Assembly: GCA_017999135.1 (NCBI GenBank)
Contig: JAGOBT010000297.1
Coordinates: forward strand, 1 to 5,007
DNA from: Burkholderiaceae bacterium
GTDB taxonomy: Bacteria; Pseudomonadota; Gammaproteobacteria; Burkholderiales; Burkholderiaceae_C
DNA length: 5,007 nt
Direction of reading: 5' to 3'
Shown here: positions 1 through 5,007 of the stretch, in pieces
Layout: the number at the start of each line of letters is the position of its first letter
Numbering within the stretch: the stretch's first letter is position 1
Notes under the pieces: generated by a model
What the model saw: the letters and a program-made list of their open reading frames with translations, nothing else
Databases searched by the model: none
Told to the model about the DNA's origin: nothing
Made by a program: the position numbers and the translations under genes

Positions 1-942
1 GCCGGAGCCGCCGGCGGCGGCGTACTTCAGCTCGTCGACGTAGAACACCGTGTCGGCGGTCACCTTGGTGTCGAAGTGCGGGAAGACGCTGATGACGTTG
101 TAGGTCTTGGTGGCGTCGTAGCTGCCGGCGCTGGGGCTGGCGAAGTCGAAGGTCAGCGTTTCCCACGCGTTGGCCACGGTGGTGTTGACCTTCTTCTCGA
201 TGGCGCCAGCGCCGTTGGCCCCTGCGATCTCCAGCTTGAGCATCACCACCTCGCCGACGGCGGGCGAGTAGACGCGCAGCGTGACCACTTTGCTGGTCGC
301 CAGGTCAACCGCAGGCACCACATTGGAGTTGTCGCCAGCCGGGTCGAAGCTGGCGCCGGCCCAGGTCTCGCTGGCGACCACCTTGGTGAGCTTGCCGACC
401 TTGTTGGTGGCATCCAGCGGATCGACCACGATCTCGGCGCCCAGTGCGCCAAAGGGCGTCAGCTTGTTCGTTTCGCTGCTGAAACCGATGCACGGCGCCG
501 CGGTGCAGGTGCCGGTGCTGCCGCCGACGGCTGTGGATCCGGTGTTGGTGCTCTGCTCCAACGCCGCTGCGGCCGTGTTGGGATTGTTGGCGATGTCGGT
601 GAACTTCGACGCCGCGACGCTGACCGACACGGTGCCTGCCCCACCGGCGGCCGGCGTGACCACCAGCGTGGCCTCGGTGCCGCTGACACGGGTGAAGGCG
701 CCCGCCGTGCCGCCATTGACCACGATGTCTTCGGCCGTGAAGCTGGTGCCGACATCTTCGCTGAACGTGAAGGTGAAGGTGACCGGCCCCGTGGCTGTCG
801 TGCCGGCGGCACTGCTGGTGATGGCGACGGTGGGTGCAACGGTGTCCGGCGTGCCGACGTCACCACCCCCGCAGGCGGAGACGAGAACGGAAGCCGCCAG
901 CGCAACGGCCAGCAGTGCAGACGGATGGGGGCGGCGGGTCAT
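1..942 (-). CDS. Exported lipoprotein with Ig-like and carbohydrate-binding-like domains (C-terminus beyond left edge)
   Basis: Reading down from the ATG at 942 gives 314 uninterrupted codons that run off the left edge. The start is supported by a GGAG Shine-Dalgarno 8 bases upstream (951-954) and by a textbook lipoprotein signal: basic MTRRP, hydrophobic LLAVALAASVLV, then lipobox VSAC with Cys24. Gly25 and Gly26 follow, with no Asp at +2, so outer-membrane sorting is likely. Residues about 33-130 look like a bacterial Ig-like (Big_12-type) domain, with APTVAITSS, FTFSEDV and LVVTPAAGG signatures. A Ser/Thr/Gly linker with Cys146 and Cys151, which could form a disulfide, leads to a beta-sandwich at about 152-307. 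This starts IGFSSETN and ends VFYVDELKY, resembling jelly-roll carbohydrate-binding modules. It is followed by an Ala/Gly/Ser linker (AAAGGSG), so at least one more domain, possibly a glycoside hydrolase such as GH16, probably follows outside the window. A glycan-binding or glycanase role is inferred. The lipoprotein call is firm; the enzyme activity is unknown. Confidence 0.85.
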   Translation of the reverse strand, partial: MTRRPHPSALLAVALAASVLVSACGGGDVGTPDTVAPTVAITSSAAGTTATGPVTFTFTFSEDVGTSFTAEDIVVNGGTAGAFTRVSGTEATLVVTPAAGGAGTVSVSVAASKFTDIANNPNTAAAALEQSTNTGSTAVGGSTGTCTAAPCIGFSSETNKLTPFGALGAEIVVDPLDATNKVGKLTKVVASETWAGASFDPAGDNSNVVPAVDLATSKVVTLRVYSPAVGEVVMLKLEIAGANGAGAIEKKVNTTVANAWETLTFDFASPSAGSYDATKTYNVISVFPHFDTKVTADTVFYVDELKYAAAGGSG

Positions 943-1029
943 GGTGAGGTCTCCAGGTGGATCGGACCGGGTTCTTTCGGTCCAGGGGGATCGTCAGACT
1001 GCCTTGGGCGAGATCCAGGCAAGCCATTT

Positions 1030-1043
1030 TGAAAGCGCTTTCA
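1030..1043. promoter_or_regulatory. LacI-family operator O1 (lipoprotein side)
   Basis: TGAAAGCGCTTTCA is a perfect 14-bp palindrome with the central CG step typical of LacI/GalR-family operators, and it also fits the cre-type consensus TGWAARCGYTWWCA. It begins 4 bases past the predicted -10 of the leftward promoter, covering the expected transcription start near 1040, where a bound repressor would block initiation. An identical copy lies at 1211-1224. The cognate regulator is not in the window; CcpA itself is a Firmicutes protein, so a different LacI-family member is expected. Confidence 0.8.
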
Positions 1044-1060
1044 CAAAGCATAGTTGTGAA
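1040..1060. repeat. Inverted repeat TTCACAA-N7-TTGTGAA over the leftward -10
   Basis: Two perfect 7-base arms (1040-1046 and 1054-1060) flank a 7-base centre that contains the predicted -10 hexamer of the lipoprotein promoter. The left arm overlaps the end of operator O1. Its size and symmetry would suit a dimeric regulator. It is not a CRP site, since the TGTGA and TCACA halves are in the reverse order. The arms are AT-richer than the surrounding DNA, which makes chance less likely but does not exclude it. Confidence 0.45.
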
Positions 1061-1075
1061 GCGCGAGGCTGACAA
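1047..1075 (-). promoter_or_regulatory. Sigma70-like promoter of the lipoprotein gene
   Basis: On the minus strand, TTGTCA (1075-1070; 5 of 6 to TTGACA) is followed after exactly 17 bases by TATGCT (1052-1047; 4 of 6 to TATAAT). The expected start is near 1040, inside operator O1, which leaves an untranslated leader of about 98 bases before the ATG at 942. The spacing, the hexamer matches and the operator position agree with one another. No start-site data are available. Confidence 0.6.
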
Positions 1076-1125
1076 GCTGACGGCACTGATGGATTTCCCT
1101 TGGTGCCGCCGGCACGCGGTCTGCT

Positions 1126-1144
1126 CCATGCGCAGCACGCATGG
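1126..1144. repeat. Inverted repeat CCATGCG-N5-CGCATGG between the divergent promoters
   Basis: Perfect 7-base arms with a 5-base centre lie between the two predicted -35 boxes (1075 and 1175), close to the midpoint. The location would suit an activator shared by both promoters. Palindromes of this kind arise fairly often by chance in GC-rich DNA, so a functional role is only a possibility. Confidence 0.3.
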
Positions 1145-1174
1145 GGCGGCGGGTGCGCAACGCCATCCGCCATG

Positions 1175-1203
1175 TTGTCGCCAGCGGCAGCTTCCACTAA
1201 CAT
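1175..1203 (+). promoter_or_regulatory. Sigma70-like promoter of the phosphorylase gene
   Basis: TTGTCG (1175-1180; 4 of 6 to TTGACA), a 17-base spacer, then TAACAT (1198-1203; 4 of 6 to TATAAT). The predicted start near 1210 directly abuts operator O2 at 1211, mirroring the leftward promoter. The hexamers are weaker than those on the other side. The call rests partly on spacing and on the operator position, and an alternative -10 such as GATATG at 1207-1212 is possible. The transcript leader would be about 165 bases. Confidence 0.45.
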
Positions 1204-1210
1204 CACGATA

Positions 1211-1224
1211 TGAAAGCGCTTTCA
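1211..1224. promoter_or_regulatory. LacI-family operator O2 (phosphorylase side)
   Basis: This is a second exact copy of TGAAAGCGCTTTCA, 181 bases centre to centre from O1. The bases just outside differ between the two copies, so the conserved unit is exactly the 14-bp palindrome, as expected for a binding site rather than a longer duplication. It lies just downstream of the predicted rightward start, consistent with repression of the phosphorylase gene by the same regulator. Confidence 0.8.
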
Positions 1225-1246
1225 GTGCCCCGATCAGCGGGCACTG
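1223..1246 (+). repeat. Leader hairpin in the phosphorylase transcript
   Basis: CAGTGCCC (1223-1230) and GGGCACTG (1239-1246) form a perfect 8-bp stem with an 8-base loop, about 14 bases after the predicted start and touching the end of operator O2. No T-run follows, so it is not a classical intrinsic terminator. It could protect the 5' end of the mRNA, extend the DNA-binding region, or have no function. Confidence 0.35.
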
Positions 1247-1374
1247 TCACGATGGCAGACCGCCCCCAGGCGCACAGTGAGCCCCTGCCGGCGCCGCGTT
1301 GAAGGCCTTGATCGGCGCCCACCTTGCGCCAGGCACTCCGTCGGCCTGCTCTGAGCCCAACCCCCCACCCGACC

Positions 1375-4300
1375 ATGCACACCAGCACCATGACAGGCGC
1401 CTTCGTCGACGCAGACAACCAGACCTGGTACCGCATTGACCACCCGGACAGCGCGCCGCCGTTCTTCATGACCCTGGCGGGCGACAGTGACCTGTGGGCG
1501 TTCCTGTCCAGCAACGGCTCGCTGACCTGCGGCCGGCGCGATGCCGAAGGCGCCTTCCTGCCCTACGAGACGGTGGACAAGATCCACCTGCGCTGGGAAC
1601 ACACCGGGCCACGCACCTGGATCCGCATCGTCGATGGCGGCCAGGCCACGCTGTGGCAGCCGTTCGCGCCGCGCCTGGCGGGCGGCGGTGGCACGCGGTC
1701 GGTGTGGAAGAACCTGTCAGGCACCCGCATCCGGCTGCGCGAGGTACACGCATCGGGCCGCCTGGCCTTCGAGCAGGAATGGGCGGGTGCCGCCAGCCTG
1801 GGCCTGGTGCGCACCGCACGGCTGCAGTGGCTGGGCCCGGCCGACGCCCCCGCCGTGCAGGTGCAGGTGCTCGACGGCTTGCTCAACCTGGTGCCGCCGG
1901 GCATCAGCGTGCTGCAGGCCAGCACCATGAGCAGCCTGGCCGACGCCTACAAGTGGAACGAAGCGGCCGCGGGCGGCCGGCTGGGCCTGTTCACCCTGTA
2001 TGCCCGCATCTGGGACCGGGCAGAACCGAAGGAGAGCTTCCAGGCACTGGTGGCCTGGCACGCCGGTCTGCCGGACGATGCCCGCAGCCTGCTGTCGGCC
2101 CATCAGGTGGAAGCCTTCTGCCACAGCGGCCAGGTGGAGGCTGAATCGCTGACACGCGGCCGCCGTGCCGCGTTCCTGGTGCAGTTCCATGCGCAGGTCG
2201 GTGCCGATGGCCTGCAGTGGCACCAGGTGCTGGACGGCCCGAAAAGCCAGGTCGAGGCGTTCGAGCTGGCGCAGTGGCTGCGCGCAGGCGGCGGCACGCA
2301 CGCCGACATCGCCCAGGCCCTGGCCCACAACGACGCCGGGCTGGACGACCTGCTGGCCCGTGCCGATGCCTTCCAGACGTCGGCCGATGCCATGGCCGCT
2401 GCGCACCACCGCGCCAACGTGCTGTTCAACATCATGCGCGGCGGGGTGTTCGTCGATGGCACGCGCTTTGACCGCGACGATCTGCTGGCCTTTCTGCACC
2501 AGCGCAACCAGGCCGTGGCCGCGATGCTGCAACCTGCACTGCTGCAGGGGCCGGCCACGCTGGAGCGCGCCGCTGCGCTGGCCCTGGCCCGGGCGGCCGG
2601 CCCGCAGGCCGAACGCCTGGTGCTGGAATACCTGCCGCTCACCTTCAGCCGCCGCCATGGCGACCCCAGCCGGCCGTGGAACAAGTTCTCGATCCGGGTG
2701 CGCGACAGTGCAGGCCGCCGCGTCGTCAACTACGAAGGCAACTGGCGCGACATCTTCCAGAACTGGGAAGCGCTGCTGCCCAGCCAGCCGGCCTACGCCA
2801 CGTCGATGGTGGCGGCCTTCCTGGGCGCGATGACGCCCGATGGCTACAACCCCTACCGCATCAGCCGCGCTGGCATCGACTGGGAACAGCCCGAGGCCGA
2901 CAACCCCTGGAGCCACATCGGCTACTGGGGCGACCACCAGGTGGTGTACCTGCTGCGGCTGCTGGAAGCCCTGCAGGACCAGCAGCCCGGCCAGATGGCC
3001 CACCTGTGGGACCGCGCGCTGTTCAGCTTCGCCGACGTGCCCTACCGGCTCAAGCCGCACGACCAGCAGACCGCACAGCCCAAGAGCACCATCACCTTCG
3101 ACGCCGACGCCAACCAGCGCGCCCAGGCCCGCGCGGCCCGGCTGGGCAGCGACGGGCTGCTGGTGGTGGATGGAACCGGCATGCCGGTGCTGGCCACCCT
3201 GGCCGAGAAGCTGGCCATCATCCTGCTGGCCAAGGCGGGCAGCCTGGTGCCCGGCGGCGGCCTGTGGCTGCACACCCAGCGGCCGGAGTGGAACGATGCC
3301 AACAATGCGCTGGTGGGCACCGGCCTGTCGGTGGTGACCTTGGCGCACCTGCGGCGCCTGCTGTGCCTGTTGCTGGACGAACCCGCGGCCGGCGCCGCCT
3401 TCGACGTGTCGCCGCTCACCCTGCAGGCGATCGAAGGCCTGTTGGCGCTGCTGCGGCAGACTCCGCTGTCGGCAGTGGACGACAGCAGCGCGCGCCGCCG
3501 CTTCCTGGACAGTGCCGGGCGGCTGCTCGATGGCTGGCGTGCCGCAGGCTATCGGGGCGCCGAGGGCCGCTACCCGGGGGGTGCGCGCGCGCGGGCGCCG
3601 GCTGGCCTGCTGACCGACCTGGCCAGGGCGCTGCTGCCCCTGGTGGATGCCACGCTGCAGCGCTGCCGCCGCAGCGACGGCCTGTTCCATGCCTACAACC
3701 TGGTGGATCTGTCGCAAGGCGGCGCTGCCGTGGAAACGCTGTACCCGATGCTCGAAGGCCAGGTGGCGATGCTGTCGTCCGGCCTGCTGGACCCGGCCGA
3801 CGCCGTGACCCTGCTCGACGCCTTGTTCGCCAGCGCCTTGTTCTGCCCGCGCCGCCAAAGCTTCCTGCTCTACCCGGATCGCCCGCTGCCGGGCTTTCTG
3901 CAGCGCAACCAGCTCGACGACGCCGCACTGGCCCTGCCCGTGGTGCGACGCCTGCTGGCCGAGCGGCGCACCGACCTGCTGCAGCAGCAGAGCGACGGCG
4001 CCGTGCGGTTCGCCCCCGACCTGGCCAACCGCGACGACCTGGAACTGGCGGCCGCCGATCTGGGGCCCGACCTGCTGCCACTGGCACAGGCCTATGAACG
4101 TGTGCTGCAGCACCACCAGTTCACCGGCCGCTCGGGCACGATGTTTGGCTACGAGGGGCTGGGCTGCATCTACTGGCACATGGTGGCCAAGCTGCTGCTG
4201 GCGGTGCAGGAGCAGGTGTTTGCCGCTGCCGACGCCGGCCACCCCGCCCTGCCGGCGCTGCAGGCCCACTACCGCCGCGTGCGCGACGGCCTGGGCTACC

Positions 4301-4671
4301 GCAAGACCCCGGCAGCGTATGGCGCCTTCCCGGCCGACCCGTACAGCCACACCCCTGGCGAAGGCGGCGCCCAGCAGCCCGGCATGACGGGCCAGGTCAA
4401 GGAAGAGGTGCTCACCCGCTGGGGGGAACTGGGCCTGCGCATGCGCGCTGGCCGCCTGCGCCTGCAGCCGGTGTTGCTGGACCACGCGGAACTGCCGGCC
4501 GGCATGGCGCTGCAGTTCACCTGGCGCGGCATCCCCGTGCGCTACCAGGCGGCCGGCGCCACGCGGCTGCGGGTGCAGACTGCAGCCGGCTGGCTGGCTT
4601 GCCCCGAGCTGCAATGCGACCCCGACGGCGTGCTGGCCATCGAGGCTGACATCGCGCTAGCGCCGGCCTGA
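1375..4671 (+). CDS. Clan GH-Q inverting glycoside phosphorylase (GH94/GH149/GH161-like), probably beta-glucan oligosaccharide phosphorylase
   Basis: About 1,098 residues, with no signal peptide or membrane span, so cytoplasmic. Domains by eye: N-terminal beta-sandwich (1-270; conserved block 30-71 including LSSNGSLTCGR and PYETVDKIH), helical linker (290-365), (alpha/alpha)6 barrel (370-1010) and C-terminal beta-sheet cap (1012-1098). Barrel landmarks are SRRHGDPSRPWN (425-436), NWRDIFQNWEA (456-466), PDGYNPYRI (488-496), WSHIGYWGDHQ (512-522), EWNDANNAL (638-646), TGRSGTMFGYEG (917-928) and QPGMTGQVKEE (1001-1011). EWND matches the ADWND of GH94 enzymes, making Asp641 the likely general acid. 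Thr1005-Gly1006 match their phosphate-binding TG. The expected reaction is phosphorolysis of a beta-linked glucan oligomer to alpha-glucose 1-phosphate and a shortened chain. The length suits GH149 or GH161 beta-1,3-glucan phosphorylases better than the shorter GH94 disaccharide enzymes; the exact family and linkage are inferred. The start is uncertain: ATG 1375, ATG 1390 and TTG 1324 all lack a clear Shine-Dalgarno. Operator O2 suggests sugar-responsive repression. Confidence 0.8.
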   Translation: MHTSTMTGAFVDADNQTWYRIDHPDSAPPFFMTLAGDSDLWAFLSSNGSLTCGRRDAEGAFLPYETVDKIHLRWEHTGPRTWIRIVDGGQATLWQPFAPRLAGGGGTRSVWKNLSGTRIRLREVHASGRLAFEQEWAGAASLGLVRTARLQWLGPADAPAVQVQVLDGLLNLVPPGISVLQASTMSSLADAYKWNEAAAGGRLGLFTLYARIWDRAEPKESFQALVAWHAGLPDDARSLLSAHQVEAFCHSGQVEAESLTRGRRAAFLVQFHAQVGADGLQWHQVLDGPKSQVEAFELAQWLRAGGGTHADIAQALAHNDAGLDDLLARADAFQTSADAMAAAHHRANVLFNIMRGGVFVDGTRFDRDDLLAFLHQRNQAVAAMLQPALLQGPATLERAAALALARAAGPQAERLVLEYLPLTFSRRHGDPSRPWNKFSIRVRDSAGRRVVNYEGNWRDIFQNWEALLPSQPAYATSMVAAFLGAMTPDGYNPYRISRAGIDWEQPEADNPWSHIGYWGDHQVVYLLRLLEALQDQQPGQMAHLWDRALFSFADVPYRLKPHDQQTAQPKSTITFDADANQRAQARAARLGSDGLLVVDGTGMPVLATLAEKLAIILLAKAGSLVPGGGLWLHTQRPEWNDANNALVGTGLSVVTLAHLRRLLCLLLDEPAAGAAFDVSPLTLQAIEGLLALLRQTPLSAVDDSSARRRFLDSAGRLLDGWRAAGYRGAEGRYPGGARARAPAGLLTDLARALLPLVDATLQRCRRSDGLFHAYNLVDLSQGGAAVETLYPMLEGQVAMLSSGLLDPADAVTLLDALFASALFCPRRQSFLLYPDRPLPGFLQRNQLDDAALALPVVRRLLAERRTDLLQQQSDGAVRFAPDLANRDDLELAAADLGPDLLPLAQAYERVLQHHQFTGRSGTMFGYEGLGCIYWHMVAKLLLAVQEQVFAAADAGHPALPALQAHYRRVRDGLGYRKTPAAYGAFPADPYSHTPGEGGAQQPGMTGQVKEEVLTRWGELGLRMRAGRLRLQPVLLDHAELPAGMALQFTWRGIPVRYQAAGATRLRVQTAAGWLACPELQCDPDGVLAIEADIALAPA

Positions 4672-4677
4672 ACGGCA

Positions 4678-4700
4678 GCGGCCGCGCACAGCGCGGCCGC
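4678..4700. terminator. GC hairpin between convergent genes, probable bidirectional terminator
   Basis: Arms GCGGCCGCGC (4678-4687) and GCGCGGCCGC (4691-4700) form a perfect 10-bp all-GC stem around an ACA loop. It lies 6 bases after the phosphorylase stop and 22 bases beyond the stop of the converging gene, so one structure could end both transcripts. There is no T-tract on either side, so termination efficiency is uncertain. A smaller GCATG-CC-CATGC repeat follows at 4699-4710. Confidence 0.6.
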
Positions 4701-4722
4701 ATGCCCATGCACCGCTGCGCGG

Positions 4723-5007
4723 TCAGTCCAGCAGGGTGATGTTGTCGTAGTAGTACGACTGGCCGGGTGGCTGATCAACCGTGCCCAGGCGCGGCAGCAG
4801 CACGATCTTGTTGTAGGTCAGGCTCGGGTTCGCGCTGGTGAAGGTCCAGGTCAGGGTCTGCCAGCCCGCCACCACGGCCTCGTTGGCCGGCACCTCCGGC
4901 GTGGTGACGCCGCCCGGGCCCTCGATCTTGACCACCATGGGAATGCCCGCCACCGGCACATGCACCTGCGCCGACAGGGTGCGACGGGTGGCGGTGAACG
5001 GCACCGC
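4723..5007 (-). CDS. C-terminal fragment of a protein ending in a carbohydrate-binding-like beta-sandwich (N-terminus beyond right edge)
   Basis: The minus strand is open from the right edge to the TGA at 4725-4723, giving the last 94 residues; the gene starts outside the window. A GTG at 5004 lies inside the domain and is not a credible start. The fragment alternates hydrophobic strands and ends SYYYDNITLLD, the typical end of a jelly-roll carbohydrate-binding module in which the last strand carries aromatic-Asp residues. It resembles the module at residues about 211-307 of the left lipoprotein: both have an LKIE or VKIE strand, then a W(Q/E)TLT strand, a YN(K/V)I strand and a final Y(Y/V)D strand. 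It is probably an exported glycan-binding protein or glycanase in the same locus, but nothing here shows a catalytic domain. It converges on the phosphorylase gene. Confidence 0.75.
   Translation of the reverse strand, partial: AVPFTATRRTLSAQVHVPVAGIPMVVKIEGPGGVTTPEVPANEAVVAGWQTLTWTFTSANPSLTYNKIVLLPRLGTVDQPPGQSYYYDNITLLD

Larger units (their letters stand above)
943..1374. other. Divergent intergenic control region
   Basis: This 432-base gap separates the divergently transcribed lipoprotein (start 942, minus strand) and phosphorylase (start about 1375, plus strand). It is less GC-rich around 1025-1060 and 1195-1225, where the promoters and the two identical palindromes lie. I see no convincing gene: open frames crossing it have no ribosome-binding site and no recognisable protein features. 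The part from 1247 to 1374 is the distal leader of the phosphorylase transcript and shows no clear riboswitch or terminator. Its last 20 or so bases are C-rich. Confidence 0.8.

Noticed and set aside
1054..1060. CRP-type site suggested by TTGTGAA and TTCACAA
   Set aside because: CRP sites have TGTGA first and TCACA second with a 6-base gap. Here the halves are in the opposite order with a wider gap.
76..1072. Plus-strand open frames of 318 and 263 codons at the left end
   Set aside because: They lie opposite the lipoprotein gene, whose frame has a lipobox, an Ig-like domain and a Shine-Dalgarno. The plus-strand products show no family features and cross the divergent promoter region.
1103..1115. 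GTGCCG-C-CGGCAC 13-bp palindrome
   Set aside because: It is short, entirely GC-rich apart from two A/T pairs, in DNA where such dyads are frequent, and not placed on a promoter element.
957..1280. Possible small gene in the intergenic region (107 codons, plus strand)
   Set aside because: It spans both promoters and both operators, has no ribosome-binding site and gives an unremarkable Arg/Ser-rich translation.
3571..3603. Very GC-rich run with alternating GC inside the phosphorylase gene, considered as a frameshift or insertion
   Set aside because: The reading frame stays open, with family motifs on both sides. It encodes a plausible Gly/Ala/Arg-rich surface loop, so no frame error is indicated.
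2676..4097. 473-codon plus-strand open frame in another phase inside the phosphorylase gene
   Set aside because: The product is Arg/Pro/Ala/Gly-rich low-complexity sequence typical of an off-frame read of GC-rich coding DNA. No ribosome-binding site or domain is seen.
1717..4614. 965-codon open frame on the minus strand, antisense to the phosphorylase gene
   Set aside because: Long antisense frames are common opposite high-GC genes. Its translation is dominated by Gln, His, Gly, Ala, Val and Arg with no recognisable domain, whereas the plus-strand frame carries ordered GH-Q motifs and normal codon-position bias.

Overview
The window is GC-rich DNA (roughly two thirds or more G+C by eye) with the codon habits of a proteobacterium. 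The combination of a Sec/SPII lipoprotein with a bacterial Ig-like domain, sigma70-like promoters and LacI-type operators fits a Burkholderiales-like betaproteobacterium or a similar glycan-degrading Gram-negative. The lineage is an impression, not something the sequence proves. It looks like part of a polysaccharide-utilisation locus, with one complete gene and two genes cut by the window edges.

Layout. Bases 1-942 (minus strand) hold the N-terminal part of an exported lipoprotein: lipobox at Cys24, a Big-type Ig-like domain, then a carbohydrate-binding-like beta-sandwich. It runs off the left edge. Bases 943-1374 are a 432-base divergent control region with one sigma70-like promoter for each flanking gene. 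An identical perfect 14-bp LacI-family palindrome sits at each predicted transcription start (1030-1043 and 1211-1224), and further inverted repeats lie on and between the promoters. Bases 1375-4671 (plus strand) hold a complete protein of about 1,098 residues without a signal peptide. Its motifs match the clan GH-Q inverting glycoside phosphorylases (GH94, GH149, GH161), including a WND general-acid motif and a C-terminal MTG phosphate-loop motif. Bases 4672-4722 are a short convergent gap with a strong GC hairpin. Bases 4723-5007 (minus strand) hold the last 94 residues of another protein, which ends in a beta-sandwich resembling the one in the left lipoprotein.

Working model (inference). 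Surface or periplasmic proteins carrying the shared glycan-binding-like module capture or cut a beta-glucan. Imported oligosaccharides are then split in the cytoplasm by the phosphorylase, giving a sugar 1-phosphate without spending ATP. A LacI-family repressor encoded outside the window would control both divergent transcripts. Laminarin or another beta-1,3-glucan is the leading substrate guess, because large cytosolic GH-Q enzymes of this size include the beta-1,3-glucan phosphorylases; the sequence alone does not settle this. No RNA genes, CRISPR arrays, insertion sequences or phage features were seen.
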